From NCBI RefSeq assembly GCF_001698225.1, contig NZ_CP016594.1, positions 434,001-498,000 of the forward strand: DNA of 64,000 nucleotides, in the 5' to 3' direction. The position numbers and the translations under genes are program-made. Below are positions 37,277 through 47,883 of the stretch, piece by piece. Each line of letters starts with the position of its first letter. Position 1 is the stretch's first letter. Source of the DNA: Gordonia terrae (GTDB taxonomy: Bacteria; Actinomycetota; Actinomycetes; Mycobacteriales; Mycobacteriaceae). A model generated the notes under the pieces. That model was not told the origin of the DNA. It worked only from the letters and a program-made list of their open reading frames with translations, and made no database searches.

Positions 37277-39699
37277 GCGGCACCCCCTTCGGCGTCGTCT
37301 CTGATGTCGACCGGTGCCGGGGCCGGTGCGAGCGCCACGAGGTCACCCTCCTGCGCGCGGAGCGCGGCGTGGACGTGTGAGCCGCGTGAGAACAGCGGCA
37401 GCCACACGACCCGATCCGGCATGTCGGTGATCTCGACCGGCAGGACAATGGCGCCGTCGGCGGTGCTGACGCGGAGACGGTCGCCCGCACCGACACCGGC
37501 TTCGGCGGCGGTCGACGGCGCGAGCCGGGCCACCGGCGGGCGGGCGGTGCCGGCGAGGTGCGGTTCCCCGTCCTGCAACCGGCCGTCGTCGAGCAGTGTG
37601 TGCCATCCGGCCAGAACCGCTTGGCCGACAGCGGGACTGGGTTGCGTCCGGTCGACGGCGTCGATGGTGGTTCGGCGGCCCGACCACGGGCCGATCCGCC
37701 GCAGGTCGATGTGGATGGTCGGTACGTCGGCGCATCGGAGGTCGGCACCCATCTGCCGGGCGATCGCGTCGATGATGCGGTGGTCGGGAAGATGGCCCGA
37801 ATCCTTCAGCGCAGTGGTGAAGCTGCGTGGGCGGCCCTCCCAGTCGACGAAGGTGCCTTCCTTCTCCGCGACGGCGGCCACCGGGAAGACGACGTCCGCG
37901 GATCGGGCGACCGCGCTGAGGCGTTGCTCGAGGCTGACGATGAACGGCGCGGCCGCGAGGGCCTCGGTCGCCGCGGCCGGGTCGGGCAGGTCGTCGACGT
38001 CGACGCCGGCGACCATCAGCGCGAGTCCGTGATACCGCGCGGCATCGATGATCCCGGCTGTGTCGCGTCCCGCCCGCGGGTCGAGATCGGTGCCCCAGAC
38101 CGCGGATACCGCGGCACGAGCGGCATCGTCGGCGAGCGGCCGGCCGCCGGGCAGGAGGCCTGGCAACGCGCCCGCTTCGAGCGCGCCTCGTTCGCCGGCG
38201 CGCCGCGGAATCCAGGCGAGTCGGGCGCCGGAGCGGTCGGCCAGCTCGGTGGCCGCGAGCAGTGCACCGGGCCGGGAGGCGAGCCGCTCGCCGACGAGGA
38301 TGATCGAACCGGGTGCCTCGAGATGGGCGAGCACGGCGTCGGACCGCAGCACCCGGGCCTCGTCGCCCGGTACGACCGGGAACAGGGCGGCGTCGAGTTT
38401 GGCCGCTCCGCGACTCGCGAACGGCGCCACGGTCGCAATGCGTTGGCCTGCGGTGCGTACCGCACGGCGGAGGCGGAGGAAGACGATCGGGGACTCCTCC
38501 TCGGGTTCGAAGCCGGCGAGCAGCACCGCGGGGGCAGCGGACAGGTCGTCGTACGTGGTCGCGAGTCCGTGGCCGGCCACCCGGGCGGCGAGGAAGGCGG
38601 CCTCCTCGGTGCTGTGGCTGCGTACGCGGAAGTCGATGTCGTTCGTGTGCAGGACAGTTCGCGCAAACCGGGAGTACGCGTAGGCGTCCTCCACGGTCAA
38701 CCGTCCGCCGGTGAGGACGCCGACGTTGCCGAGCGCACCGGACAGCCCCTCCGCGGCGGCGCGTACGGCGTGCGCCCACGACACCTCGGTCAGCTCACCG
38801 TTCCGGTCGCGAACCAGGGGGGCGGTGATCCGCTCGGCCGAGGACGCGTAGGCGAACGCCCACCGTCCCTTGTCACAGTTCCACTCGGAGTTGACGTCGG
38901 GATCGTCACCGGCGAGGCGGCGCAACACCTTGCCACGACGGTGATCGGTGCGCTGGGCGCACCCGCTCGCGCAGTGCTCGCACACGCTCGGCGTCGACAC
39001 CAGGTCGAAGGGGCGGGCGCGGAACCGGTACTGCGCCCCGGTCAGGGCACCCACCGGACAGATCTGGACGGTGTTGCCGGAGAAGTAGGAGTCGAACGGT
39101 TCGTCCGCGTAGATGCTGACCTGTTGCAGCGCACCGCGATCCGCGAGTTCTATGAGCGGATCGCCGGCGACCTCCGTGGCGAACCGCGTGCATCGGGCAC
39201 ACAGCACACAGCGTTCCCGGTCCAGCAGGACCTCCGACGACAGCGGGACCGGTTTGGTGAAAGTTCGCTTGACGCCGTCGAATCGCGATTCGGAACGTCC
39301 GGCCGACATGGCCTGGTTCTGCAGGGGGCACTCGCCGCCCTTGTCGCACACCGGGCAATCCAGGGGGTGGTTGATCAGGAGCAGCTCCATCACCCCGCGT
39401 TGCGCTCCCGCCGCGATCTGCGAGGTGAGCTGGGTGCGGACCACCATCCCCTCGGTCGCCACCGTCGTACACGACGCGAGTGGCTTGCGCTGCCCCTCGA
39501 CCTCGACGAGACACTGGCGGCAGGCGCCGACGGGGTCGAGAAGCGGATGGTCGCAGAACCGCGGGATCGTGATCCCGATCTGTTCGGCAGCACGGATGAC
39601 CAGGGTGCCCTTCGGCACCCGGACGGCACGGTCGTCGATGGTGATGCCCACCAGGTTGTCGGTCGTCGCAGCGGGATCGCTGCCGTGGGTGAGTGTCAT
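37273..39699 (-). CDS. nuoG: NADH-quinone oxidoreductase subunit G
   Basis: An 808-residue iron-sulfur subunit of complex I. The N-terminal ferredoxin region binds [2Fe-2S] ([20 protein letters not shown]), the His-Cys cluster region is [18 protein letters not shown], and the two-cluster region begins [10 protein letters not shown]. An additional CxxCxxxC with a distant Cys (CEHCASGC ... WNCDKGRW) marks the extra N7-type cluster found in some bacterial enzymes. A molybdopterin-like domain follows, as in other NuoG proteins, without a catalytic role. ATG 39699 overlaps the upstream stop (ATGA). Confidence 0.95.
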   Translation of the reverse strand: MTLTHGSDPAATTDNLVGITIDDRAVRVPKGTLVIRAAEQIGITIPRFCDHPLLDPVGACRQCLVEVEGQRKPLASCTTVATEGMVVRTQLTSQIAAGAQRGVMELLLINHPLDCPVCDKGGECPLQNQAMSAGRSESRFDGVKRTFTKPVPLSSEVLLDRERCVLCARCTRFATEVAGDPLIELADRGALQQVSIYADEPFDSYFSGNTVQICPVGALTGAQYRFRARPFDLVSTPSVCEHCASGCAQRTDHRRGKVLRRLAGDDPDVNSEWNCDKGRWAFAYASSAERITAPLVRDRNGELTEVSWAHAVRAAAEGLSGALGNVGVLTGGRLTVEDAYAYSRFARTVLHTNDIDFRVRSHSTEEAAFLAARVAGHGLATTYDDLSAAPAVLLAGFEPEEESPIVFLRLRRAVRTAGQRIATVAPFASRGAAKLDAALFPVVPGDEARVLRSDAVLAHLEAPGSIILVGERLASRPGALLAATELADRSGARLAWIPRRAGERGALEAGALPGLLPGGRPLADDAARAAVSAVWGTDLDPRAGRDTAGIIDAARYHGLALMVAGVDVDDLPDPAAATEALAAAPFIVSLEQRLSAVARSADVVFPVAAVAEKEGTFVDWEGRPRSFTTALKDSGHLPDHRIIDAIARQMGADLRCADVPTIHIDLRRIGPWSGRRTTIDAVDRTQPSPAVGQAVLAGWHTLLDDGRLQDGEPHLAGTARPPVARLAPSTAAEAGVGAGDRLRVSTADGAIVLPVEITDMPDRVVWLPLFSRGSHVHAALRAQEGDLVALAPAPAPVDIRDDAEGGAA

Positions 39700-41762
39700 C
39701 GGACGCCTCCCGACCAGACGGTCGATCGTGAGTGGTCGAACGGGCATCCGTGGTCGAGGTGGGCCAGGTACTCGTCGCGGAAGTACTTCAACGACGACAC
39801 GATCGGACTGCCCGCGCCGTCCCCGAGCGCGCAGAACGACTTCCCCACGATGCTGTTGGTGACGTCGGCGAGGGTGTCGAGGTCGGCGGCGGTTCCGCCC
39901 TCGTGTTCCAACCGGTGGAGCAGTTGCACCAGCCAGTACGTGCCTTCGCGACACGGGGTGCACTTGCCGCAGGACTCGTGTTCGTAGAACTCCGTCCATC
40001 GCAGGACCGCACCGACCACGCACGTCGTCTCGTCGAAGATCTGCAGGGCCTTGGTGCCGAGCATCGAGCCGGCCGCCCCGACGCCCTCGTAGTCGAGCGG
40101 TACGTCGAGGTGCGCCGGTGTCAGGAGCGGCGTCGACGAGCCGCCCGGAGTCCAGAACTTGAGCTCGTGTCCGGCGCGTACCCCGCCCGCACGATCGAGC
40201 AACTCGCGCAACGAAACCCCCAGCGGCGCTTCGTACTGCCCGGGACGCGTGACATGACCCGACAGCGAATACAGGGTGAACCCGGGCGACTTCTCGGTGC
40301 CCATGGACCGGAACCAGTCGACACCGTTGCGGATGATCGCCGGGACACTGGCGATCGACTCCACGTTGTTCACGACCGTCGGACTCGCGTACAACCCGGC
40401 GACCGCGGGGAAGGGTGGGCGTAGACGGGGCTGCCCGCGTCGGCCCTCCAGCGAATCGAGCAGAGCGGTTTCCTCGCCGCAGATGTAGGCACCCGCACCG
40501 GCGTGGACGACCAGTTCGAGATCGAAGCCGGAACCCAAGATGTCGGTGGCGAGATAGCCTGCGGCGTAGGCCTCGTCGACGGCCGTGCGCAGTCGACGGA
40601 GAACCGAGGCGACTTCGCCGCGAACGTAGATGAACGCGTGGTGCGCGCGGATGGCGTACGCCGCGATGATCACGCCCTCGACGAGCGTGTGCGGCGACGC
40701 GAGCATCAACGGCATGTCCTTGCAGGTGCCGGGCTCGGACTCATCCGCGTTGACCACGAGGTAGTGCGGGACGGACGGGTCGGTCTGGGGAATGAACGAC
40801 CATTTCATCCCCACCGGGAACCCCGCACCGCCGCGCCCGCGGAGACCGGAGGCCTTGATCGTCTCGATGATCTCGTCGGGAGGGGATGTCAATGCGGTAG
40901 ACAACGCCCGATACCCGTTGTGGCGCCGGTGGTTGTCCAGGGTCCAGGATTCTGGCTCGTCCCAGTGGCGGGACAGGACCGGGGTTTCCGGGGGTTCGGG
41001 TTCGGGTGATGGTGGTTGCGAGGTGGCTTCGACTCGGCGCCTCGCTCCGCTCGGTGCCGGGTCGGCCAGCGGGGTGGGTGCCGGCTCAACCAGCGGGGAG
41101 GCCGGGCCGGCGAGGTCGCGTTCGGTCTCGCGGAACGACCGCACGGGACCGGTGCCTCGAACCGGGGAGACCGCGACACCGGCGCGGAGGTCCTCGATGA
41201 GTTCGATCGTCGACTCCGGGGTCTGGTCGTCGAAGAACTCCCAGTTGACCATCACCACCGGCGCGAAGTCGCAGGCCGCATTGCACTCCACGTGTTCGAC
41301 GGTGATTCGGCGATCGGCCGTCGTGTCTCCGGGTTCGATGCCGAGGTGGTCGCAGACCGACCGCAGGATCTCGTCGCCGCCGAGGGTCGCACACAGGGTG
41401 TTCGTGCAGACCCCGACCAGGTACTCGCCGGTGGGTGTGCGCCGGTACATCGAATAGAAGGTGGCGACCGAGGCCACCTGGGCAGGCGTCAGATCCAGTT
41501 GTGCGGCACAGAATTCGATGCCGGCGCGGGTCAGGCGGCCATCTTGGGATTGCACCAGGTGCAGCAGTGGTAGCAGCGCCGATCGTGCGTGGGGATAGCG
41601 GCCGATGATCGGAAGCGCCTCGGCGGTCAGATGTTCGACGACCTCATCGGGGTAACCGGCCGGGCCGTCGAAGGTGATCGGCGGGACCGGCATGTCGTGC
41701 GTGGGTGCCGATCCCTCCGGTGGGGGTGCGGTGCTCAGGTCCACGAACACGGGATCGGTCAT
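39696..41762 (-). CDS. nuoEF: Fused NADH-quinone oxidoreductase subunits E and F
   Basis: A single 688-residue frame. Residues 1-205 are NuoE with the [2Fe-2S] ligands C119, C124, C160 and C164. Residues about 206-260 are a Pro/Ala/Glu-rich linker. From about 261 ([14 protein letters not shown]) the protein is NuoF, with the nucleotide-binding [10 protein letters not shown] at about 306-315, NADH-site stretch [12 protein letters not shown] and the N3 cluster motif SCGKCTPC. In mycobacteria these are separate genes. No stop occurs in the linker and no ATG is available to start a separate NuoF. Together the two parts form the NADH-oxidising tip of complex I. ATG 41762 overlaps the nuoD stop. 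A sequencing error that removed a stop cannot be excluded. Confidence 0.9.
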   Translation of the reverse strand: MTDPVFVDLSTAPPPEGSAPTHDMPVPPITFDGPAGYPDEVVEHLTAEALPIIGRYPHARSALLPLLHLVQSQDGRLTRAGIEFCAAQLDLTPAQVASVATFYSMYRRTPTGEYLVGVCTNTLCATLGGDEILRSVCDHLGIEPGDTTADRRITVEHVECNAACDFAPVVMVNWEFFDDQTPESTIELIEDLRAGVAVSPVRGTGPVRSFRETERDLAGPASPLVEPAPTPLADPAPSGARRRVEATSQPPSPEPEPPETPVLSRHWDEPESWTLDNHRRHNGYRALSTALTSPPDEIIETIKASGLRGRGGAGFPVGMKWSFIPQTDPSVPHYLVVNADESEPGTCKDMPLMLASPHTLVEGVIIAAYAIRAHHAFIYVRGEVASVLRRLRTAVDEAYAAGYLATDILGSGFDLELVVHAGAGAYICGEETALLDSLEGRRGQPRLRPPFPAVAGLYASPTVVNNVESIASVPAIIRNGVDWFRSMGTEKSPGFTLYSLSGHVTRPGQYEAPLGVSLRELLDRAGGVRAGHELKFWTPGGSSTPLLTPAHLDVPLDYEGVGAAGSMLGTKALQIFDETTCVVGAVLRWTEFYEHESCGKCTPCREGTYWLVQLLHRLEHEGGTAADLDTLADVTNSIVGKSFCALGDGAGSPIVSSLKYFRDEYLAHLDHGCPFDHSRSTVWSGGVR

Positions 41763-43066
41763 CGGTCCACGCCTCCCATCACGGGGTCGATGCTGGCCAC
41801 CGCGGTGATGACGTCGGCCACCATTCCGCCTTCGCACATCGCGGCGACCGCTTGCAGATTCGTGAACGACGGGTCGCGGAAGTGGACACGATACGGGCGC
41901 GTGCCACCGTCGCTGACCATGTGGACGCCGAGTTCTCCGCGCGGTGATTCGACGGCCACGTAGCACTGCCCGGCCGGTACCCGCATGCCCTCGGTGACCA
42001 GTTTGAAATGGTGGATGAGGGCTTCCATCGAGGTGCCCATGATCCGGGCGATGTGCTCGGGCGAGTTGCCCAGTCCGTCCGGTCCGAGAGCGAGGTCGGC
42101 GGGCCAGGCGAGTTTGCGGTCGGCGACCATCACCGGCCCCGGGCGGAGACGCTCCAGACACTGTTCGACGATGCGGAGGGACTCGCGCATCTCGCGGACG
42201 CGGATCAGGTAGCGGCCGTAGGAGTCGCAGGTGTCCTCGGTGATCACGTCGAACTCGTAGTCCTCGTAACCGCAGTACGGTTCGGACCTGCGCAGATCGT
42301 GCGGGTAGCCGGTCGACCGTAGTACCGGGCCGGTGATGCCGAGCGCCATGCAGCCGGTGAGGTCGAGATAACCGACGCCCTGCGTCCTCGCCTTCCAGAT
42401 GTAGTTGTCGGTGAGCAGGTCTCCGAGTTGGTCGAGACGAGTGGGGAGTTGGCCGATCACCTCGGCGACCCGCTCGATGCCGTCCGCCGGTAGGTCCTGT
42501 GCGACCCCTCCGGGACGGATGTAGGCGTGGTTCATCCGGAGGCCCGTGATGTGCTCGAACAGGTCGAGGATGGACTCCCGCTCGCGGAATCCGAGGAACA
42601 TCGCCGTGACGGCGCCCAGTTCCATTCCGCCGGTGGCCAAGGCGACGAGATGACTGGAGATGCGGTTGAGCTCCATCAGCATCACGCGGATGACGGTGGC
42701 GCGCTCCGGGATGTCGTCGGTGATGCCGAGGAGCTTCTCCACTCCGAGGCAATAGGCGGTCTCGTTGAAGAACGGCGACAGGTAGTCCATCCGCGTGACG
42801 AACGTGACGCCCTGGGTCCAGTTGCGGTACTCCAGGTTCTTCTCGATCCCGGTGTGCAGATAGCCGATTCCGCACCGGGCCTCGGTGACGGTCTCGCCTT
42901 CGATCTCGAGGATCAGGCGCAGGACGCCGTGCGTCGACGGGTGTTGCGGACCCATGTTGACGACGATGCGTTCGTCTCCGGGTTGCTGTTCGGCGCGGGT
43001 GCGGACGTCGGACACGATCGAGTCCCAGTCCTGTCCGGACACGGTGTAGGTGTGGGTGTCGGTCAT
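41759..43066 (-). CDS. nuoD: NADH-quinone oxidoreductase subunit D
   Basis: A 435-residue 49-kDa-type subunit of complex I, lining the quinone pocket with NuoB. Recognisable stretches are [34 protein letters not shown] and the C-terminal DPVMGGVDR. It is not fused to NuoC, unlike in E. coli. ATG 43066 shares one base with the nuoC stop (TGATG). Confidence 0.96.
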   Translation of the reverse strand: MTDTHTYTVSGQDWDSIVSDVRTRAEQQPGDERIVVNMGPQHPSTHGVLRLILEIEGETVTEARCGIGYLHTGIEKNLEYRNWTQGVTFVTRMDYLSPFFNETAYCLGVEKLLGITDDIPERATVIRVMLMELNRISSHLVALATGGMELGAVTAMFLGFRERESILDLFEHITGLRMNHAYIRPGGVAQDLPADGIERVAEVIGQLPTRLDQLGDLLTDNYIWKARTQGVGYLDLTGCMALGITGPVLRSTGYPHDLRRSEPYCGYEDYEFDVITEDTCDSYGRYLIRVREMRESLRIVEQCLERLRPGPVMVADRKLAWPADLALGPDGLGNSPEHIARIMGTSMEALIHHFKLVTEGMRVPAGQCYVAVESPRGELGVHMVSDGGTRPYRVHFRDPSFTNLQAVAAMCEGGMVADVITAVASIDPVMGGVDR

Positions 43067-43773
43067 CAGTTGTACGACCTCCTCCGGTCGGGCGGGTCGA
43101 CACGGGTTCCCTTGTATTCCACGGGGACTCCACCGAGTGGGTAGTCCTTGCGCTGAGGATGGCCCTCCCAGTCGTCGGGCATCTCGATCCGGGTCAGCGA
43201 TCGGTGGCCGTCGAAGACGATGCCGAAGAAGTCGTAGGTCTCGCGTTCGTGCCAGTCGTTGGTCGGATAGATGTCGCAGATGCTCGGGATGTGCGGATCG
43301 GTGTCCGGGGCGGCGACCTCGAGCCGGACCCGTCGACCGTGCGTCAGCGACGCCAAGGGATAGACGGCGTGGAGTTCACGGTCCGCGTCGCCGGGGTAGT
43401 GGACACCGTTGACCCCGAGGCAGAGCTCGAAACGTAGCGCCGGCGCATTACGGAGTGCAAGAGCGACGGTCGGGAGGTGTTGGCGTGCAACGTGGATGGT
43501 CATCTCGTCGCGGAAGATCACGACCTTTTCGATGGCCTCGTCGTGGCGCTCGCCCAATTCGCCGAGCAGGTGATCGGCGATCTCGTCGAAGTAGCCGCCG
43601 TACGGGCGGGACGAGCTGGGCGGGAGTGTGACCGGGCGGATCAACCCGCCGTATCCGGACGTGTCGCCGGTTCCGGGCGGGCCGAACAGGCCGTGGCGGA
43701 CGCCGATCTGTTCTGCGTCGCGCGGTGGGGGCGCCGGGTTCTCGGGGTCTTGGTGGCCTGCGGGCGTCGTCAT
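43066..43773 (-). CDS. nuoC: NADH-quinone oxidoreductase subunit C
   Basis: A 235-residue 30-kDa-type subunit of complex I. The family signature is [20 protein letters not shown] and [15 protein letters not shown]. The first 60 residues are a disordered Pro/Gly-rich extension. ATG 43773 overlaps the nuoB stop by 4 nt. Confidence 0.95.
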   Translation of the reverse strand: MTTPAGHQDPENPAPPPRDAEQIGVRHGLFGPPGTGDTSGYGGLIRPVTLPPSSSRPYGGYFDEIADHLLGELGERHDEAIEKVVIFRDEMTIHVARQHLPTVALALRNAPALRFELCLGVNGVHYPGDADRELHAVYPLASLTHGRRVRLEVAAPDTDPHIPSICDIYPTNDWHERETYDFFGIVFDGHRSLTRIEMPDDWEGHPQRKDYPLGGVPVEYKGTRVDPPDRRRSYN

Positions 43774-44324
43774 CGGAGCAGCCCCTTCAGCTCGATCGTC
43801 GGGGTGGCCTGGAGCGCTGCGCGTTCGGCCGCCCAGATGGCCTCCTCGCGGTTGACTCCGAGCGGCATCTCCTGGATCTTCTCGTGCAGTTTGAGGATCG
43901 CGTGCAGGAGCATCTCCGGACGTGGCGGGCAGCCGGGCAGATAGATGTCGACGGGGACCACGTGGTCGACGCCCTGGACGATCGCGTAATTGTTGAACAT
44001 CCCGCCCGATGACGCGCAGACCCCCATGGCGAGAACCCATTTAGGTTCCGGCATCTGGTCGTAGATCTGACGCAGGACGGGGGCCATCTTCTGGCTGACG
44101 CGACCGGCGACGATCATGAGGTCGGCCTGCCGGGGTGATGCCCGGAACGCCTCCATGCCGAAGCGGGCGAGATCGTAGCGTCCCGACGTGGTGGCCATCA
44201 TCTCGATGGCGCAGCAGGCGAGGCCGAAGGTCGCCGGCCACAACGAACCCTTGCGCATGAACCCCGCCAGATCCTCGACAGTACTCAGCAGGAATCCGCT
44301 GGGGAGCCGTTCCTCGAGTCCCAT
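43770..44324 (-). CDS. nuoB: NADH-quinone oxidoreductase subunit B
   Basis: A 184-residue subunit carrying the terminal cluster N2. The tandem cysteines are seen in [11 protein letters not shown], with further ligands in MGVCASSGG and LPGCPPRPE. It hands electrons to quinone. ATG 44324; the 39-bp gap to nuoA is the largest inside the operon. Confidence 0.96.
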   Translation of the reverse strand: MGLEERLPSGFLLSTVEDLAGFMRKGSLWPATFGLACCAIEMMATTSGRYDLARFGMEAFRASPRQADLMIVAGRVSQKMAPVLRQIYDQMPEPKWVLAMGVCASSGGMFNNYAIVQGVDHVVPVDIYLPGCPPRPEMLLHAILKLHEKIQEMPLGVNREEAIWAAERAALQATPTIELKGLLR

Positions 44325-44363
44325 GGGTGGCCTCCTTGTCGGGGTCGGATCGGTGAAAAGCTC

Positions 44364-44768
44364 TCAGTCCCAACTCAGTCCGCCGCGACGCCATTCGTAG
44401 GCGTAGGCGACGGACACGTTGACGATGAACAGGAGCATGGCCATGAGACCGAACCACCCGAGTGAGTCGAATGCGACAGCCCATGGGTAGAGGAACACGA
44501 TCTCGATGTCGAAGATGATGAAGAGCATCGCGGTGAGGTAGTACTTGACCGGCACGCGCTGGATGGAGCCGGTTGCCACCGTGCCGCCCGCGGTGCGACG
44601 CGTCGGGTAGAGCAGGCTCTGTTCGACCGGCTCGATGCCGCACTCGTAGGGCTCGAGTTTGGCGCGGTTGTACCGTTTCGGGCCGATCGCGATGCCGATG
44701 AAGACGCTGAAAACGGCAAACGCCACGCCGATTGCCCCGAGGACCATGATCGGGACGTAGGCGTTCAA
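44364..44768 (-). CDS. nuoA: NADH-quinone oxidoreductase subunit A
   Basis: A 134-residue three-helix membrane subunit, first gene of the complex I operon. The conserved loop KLEPYECGIEP and the later FDIEIVFLYPWAVAF are present. The TTG start at 44768 is chosen because GGAGGGG lies 8 nt upstream and the protein then begins at the family start (NAYVPIMV). The upstream 160 bp presumably contain the operon promoter, which I could not assign. Confidence 0.93.
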   Translation of the reverse strand: MNAYVPIMVLGAIGVAFAVFSVFIGIAIGPKRYNRAKLEPYECGIEPVEQSLLYPTRRTAGGTVATGSIQRVPVKYYLTAMLFIIFDIEIVFLYPWAVAFDSLGWFGLMAMLLFIVNVSVAYAYEWRRGGLSWD

Positions 44769-44928
44769 AGCGCGGACCCCTCCTCGCTTGTGGCGACCGG
44801 AGTGCACCTGTTCGGTGCGGCCGGCCCGGGTGTTCGTCCTATCCGCGCCGCCGGCCGATCTGGTCCGCCAGTACGAATGTGAGCTGCAACACAAGCCTAG
44901 GTGAGTGTGTGGCGCGAGTCACTGTTTT

Positions 44929-45336
44929 CTAGAGTTCGGCGTTTCCGATCATGTCGACGAACGCGCGTGGAAGGGCGATCGGGTCGACGGGCAGGACGGC
45001 CACGGCATCGGCGCGGGACCAGTCCGCGAGCCATCGGTCATCGGCGCGCCCGAGGAGGACGAGCACCGGCGGAGCGGGGTCGAGTTCGTCCTTCATCTGC
45101 TTGGCCAGGCCCATGCCGCCGGCCGGGGTGGCCTCGCCGTCGGCGATCACGGCGTCGACGACACCGGCGTCGAGCTGTGCGAACACCATTGGGGCCGTGG
45201 CGACCTCGATATAGCTGACGGGTGGGATGCCGGGATCCGGGTGGCTGCCGATCGCACCGATGACCTGGGCGCGGGTCTGCGCGTCGTCGGAATAGACCAG
45301 CACCCGCAGGGCCCGCGCAGACTGGGAGTGGGTCAC
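44929..45336 (-). CDS. Atypical response-regulator receiver protein (Rv3143-like)
   Basis: A 135-residue stand-alone receiver domain. The acidic pair (D17-D18) and phosphoacceptor position (D66 in VIADGE) are present. The conserved Thr/Ser after strand 4 is replaced (VLLGRAD) and the conserved Lys of the usual KP motif is absent (VLPVDP). It may therefore not switch by phosphorylation in the usual way. It lies upstream of nuoA on the same strand; M. tuberculosis has a similar orphan protein, Rv3143, next to its nuo operon. GTG start 45336. Confidence 0.75.
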   Translation of the reverse strand: MTHSQSARALRVLVYSDDAQTRAQVIGAIGSHPDPGIPPVSYIEVATAPMVFAQLDAGVVDAVIADGEATPAGGMGLAKQMKDELDPAPPVLVLLGRADDRWLADWSRADAVAVLPVDPIALPRAFVDMIGNAEL

Positions 45337-45418
45337 GGGTGTGATGCTACAACCCGCCACCCTCCGGATCTGTGGAAAACATGCGGGCGCCGCGCCCCGG
45401 CCGCCTCGGAGCGCGGGG

Positions 45419-46504
45419 TCAGTGCTCGGTGGAGAACCCCACGCGGCGTCGGTGCACCTCGAGTGCGAAGGTGACCAGCGAATCGATCAGATCGGGGTAG
45501 GGAACGCCGGTCGCTTCCCACAGTTTGGGATACATCGACCCGGGGGTGAATCCCGGGATGGTGTTGACCTCGTTGAGCAGCCAGCCGCGGCCGGACTCCT
45601 CGTAGAAGAAGTCGACGCGGGCCATGCCGGAGCATCGCATCGCGGTGAACGTCTTCGCCGCGAGTTCGCGAACCTCGGCGGCCGCCGCGTCGGACACCGG
45701 GGCGGGGATGACCAGCTGGGCGGCGCCGGTGACGTACTTGTCCTCGTAGTCGTAGAACTCGCTCCCCGGCTTGATCTCCCCCGGCACCGAGGTCTCGGGC
45801 GCGGTGTCGCCGAGAACGGCGACCTCGATCTCGCGCCCGGTCACGGCCTCTTCGATGATGACCACGTTGTCGTAGCGGAGCGCGAGATTCACCGCCGCGT
45901 CGAGTTCGGCCTCGTCGTGGGCCTTGGTGATGCCGACCGACGAGCCGAGGTTCGCGGGTTTGACGAAGACCGGAAGCCCCAGGGCGTCGATCGCCCGGCC
46001 GGTGATCGTCTCCGGGTCGTCGACGCCGTCGCGGAACTCGACCCAGCGGCACTGCGGGATGCCCGCCTGCTCGGCGACGATCTTCGCCATCGCCTTGTCC
46101 ATGCAGACCGCCGACGACAGCACTCCCGCGCCCACGTACGGCAGCTTGAACAGCTCGAGCATCCCCTGGATGGTGCCGTCCTCGCCGTGCGGTCCGTGCA
46201 GAAGCGGAAGGACGACCGTGATGGCCTCGTCCGCGTGACCGCGCAGTTCGGTGAGCGGGTCGACGACGGTCCCGGCGACCTCGAGCGTGTCGGGGAGTGG
46301 CGTCCCGTCGGCGATGGCCGCGATCGCCTTGTCGTTGCGTAGCCAGGTCCCGTCCTTGGCGATGCCGATGGGGACCAGGTCGTACTTGTTCCGATCGGCC
46401 GCGGCCAGGACATGCGCCGCTGTGACCCGCGACACATCGTGCTCGGCGGAGACTCCACCAAAGAGGACCACCAGACGCAACAGCCGAGAAGACATGCCTG
46501 TCAC
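45419..46504 (-). CDS. ddl: D-alanine--D-alanine ligase
   Basis: A 361-residue ATP-grasp ligase that joins two D-alanines for peptidoglycan. The N-terminal GGVSAEHDVS motif, the central LLHGPHGEDGTIQG and the C-terminal NEVNTIPGFTPGSMYP are intact. The omega-loop EFYDYEDKY matches the FYDYxAKY of E. coli DdlB, indicating D-Ala-D-Ala rather than D-Ala-D-Lac specificity. GTG 46504 has AGGG about 8 nt upstream; ATG 46495 is an alternative. It is divergent from the MurF-family gene, whose enzyme uses its product. Confidence 0.92.
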   Translation of the reverse strand: MTGMSSRLLRLVVLFGGVSAEHDVSRVTAAHVLAAADRNKYDLVPIGIAKDGTWLRNDKAIAAIADGTPLPDTLEVAGTVVDPLTELRGHADEAITVVLPLLHGPHGEDGTIQGMLELFKLPYVGAGVLSSAVCMDKAMAKIVAEQAGIPQCRWVEFRDGVDDPETITGRAIDALGLPVFVKPANLGSSVGITKAHDEAELDAAVNLALRYDNVVIIEEAVTGREIEVAVLGDTAPETSVPGEIKPGSEFYDYEDKYVTGAAQLVIPAPVSDAAAAEVRELAAKTFTAMRCSGMARVDFFYEESGRGWLLNEVNTIPGFTPGSMYPKLWEATGVPYPDLIDSLVTFALEVHRRRVGFSTEH

Positions 46505-46568
46505 GATACGGCCCTGTGCTCGTCGGCGGCTCAGCCGGCAGGGCAGGCCCGTCGGCTAGCGTGAGACC

Positions 46569-47882
46569 GTGCATTTCAGAGCGAGTGAGGTCGCGGAGGC
46601 CGTGGGCGGGGAGCTTCTCGGCCCCGACGTGCAGATCGACGGGGCGAGCATCGACTCGCGGAGCGTCCGGCCGGGGCAGCTGTTCGTACCGATCGTCGCC
46701 GAGCGCGACGGCCACGACTTCATCCCGGCGGCCCTCGACGGAGGTGCCACCGCCTACCTCACGTCGCGAACCGATCCGGTCGGTGGGACCGCGATCCGTG
46801 TCCCCGACACCGCGCTCGCGCTGGCCGACCTCGGGCGCGCCGTCCGTGCCCGGATCCCCGACCGAGTGGTGGGCATCACCGGGTCTGTCGGCAAGACCTC
46901 GACCAAGGACCTGCTCGCCGGGGTGCTGAGCACCACCTACCGGACCGCGGCCAGCGAGAGGTCGTTCAACAACGAGCTCGGACTCCCGATCACCCTCGCG
47001 GCGGCCGCCGACGACGTGGAGGCGGTGGTCCTCGAGATGGGTGCGCGCGGGATCGGACACATCGACCTGCTGTGCTCCATCGGCAGTCCGACGGTCGGCG
47101 TCATCACGCGCGTCGAAGGTGTGCACCTGGAGCTGTTCGGCGACATCGAGTCCGTCGCGCGCGCGAAAGGTGAACTGGTGGAATCGCTCCCGGCCGACGG
47201 GATCGCGGTGCTCAACGCCGACCACCGGTATGTCGCCGCGATGGCGGATCGCACCTCGGCGCGCGTCCTGCGATATGGACTCTCGCCGGATTCCGATGTG
47301 TACGCATCCGACATCGTGATGGACGACGAGTTGCGCGCGTCGTTCCGACTGCACACCCCGTGGGGTTCGACCGACGTGCGGTTGGGTGCCCGCGGCGAGC
47401 ATCAGGTCCCCAACGCGCTGGCCGCCGCGGCTGCGGGTGGGGGTCTCGGGGTCCCCGTCGACGACATCGCGACCGGCCTGCTCGGAGCGCAATTGTCCGG
47501 CCTGCGAATGGAACTCGCGACATCATCGAAGGGCGTCGTCGTGCTGAACGACGCCTACAACGCGAATCCGACGTCGATGTCGGCCGCGCTGCGGTCGCTG
47601 GCCGCCCTGGCCGCGACCCGACGCGTGGCGGTACTCGGCACCATGGCCGAACTCGGCGCCGATTCGGCGGCCCAACATCAGGCGATCGCGCTCGAGGCCC
47701 GAGACCTCGGGATCGAGGTCATCGCCGTCGCCGAGACCGGCTACGGCGACACCGCCCGGCACGTGTCCGACGTCGACGGCGTGACGGCCGAACTCGGCGC
47801 CCTCGACGAGGGGACCGCGGTCCTGGTCAAGGGCAGCCGGGTCGCCGCACTCGAGCGGGTGGCGCAGGCGCTGCTGGACTAG
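46569..47882 (+). CDS. murF: MurF-family UDP-MurNAc-tripeptide--D-Ala-D-Ala ligase
   Basis: A 437-residue Mur ligase. The N-terminal MurF-type substrate domain (IDSRSVRPGQLFV) is followed by the ATP-binding loop GITGSVGKTSTKDLL, LEMGARGIGHI, NNELGLPITL, and the MurF-specific LNDAYNANPTSMSAAL. All expected motifs are present, so it should add D-Ala-D-Ala to the UDP-MurNAc-tripeptide. It is not in a division/cell-wall cluster here but back to back with ddl; it could be an extra copy. GTG start 46569. Stop lies 1 bp from the convergent gad stop. Confidence 0.88.
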   Translation: MHFRASEVAEAVGGELLGPDVQIDGASIDSRSVRPGQLFVPIVAERDGHDFIPAALDGGATAYLTSRTDPVGGTAIRVPDTALALADLGRAVRARIPDRVVGITGSVGKTSTKDLLAGVLSTTYRTAASERSFNNELGLPITLAAAADDVEAVVLEMGARGIGHIDLLCSIGSPTVGVITRVEGVHLELFGDIESVARAKGELVESLPADGIAVLNADHRYVAAMADRTSARVLRYGLSPDSDVYASDIVMDDELRASFRLHTPWGSTDVRLGARGEHQVPNALAAAAAGGGLGVPVDDIATGLLGAQLSGLRMELATSSKGVVVLNDAYNANPTSMSAALRSLAALAATRRVAVLGTMAELGADSAAQHQAIALEARDLGIEVIAVAETGYGDTARHVSDVDGVTAELGALDEGTAVLVKGSRVAALERVAQALLD

Positions 47883-47883
47883 C

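Noticed and set aside
45419..47882. Vancomycin-type (D-Ala-D-Lac) resistance pair
   Set aside because: The ligase has the FYDYEDKY loop of D-Ala-D-Ala ligases, and no VanH or VanX gene is present.
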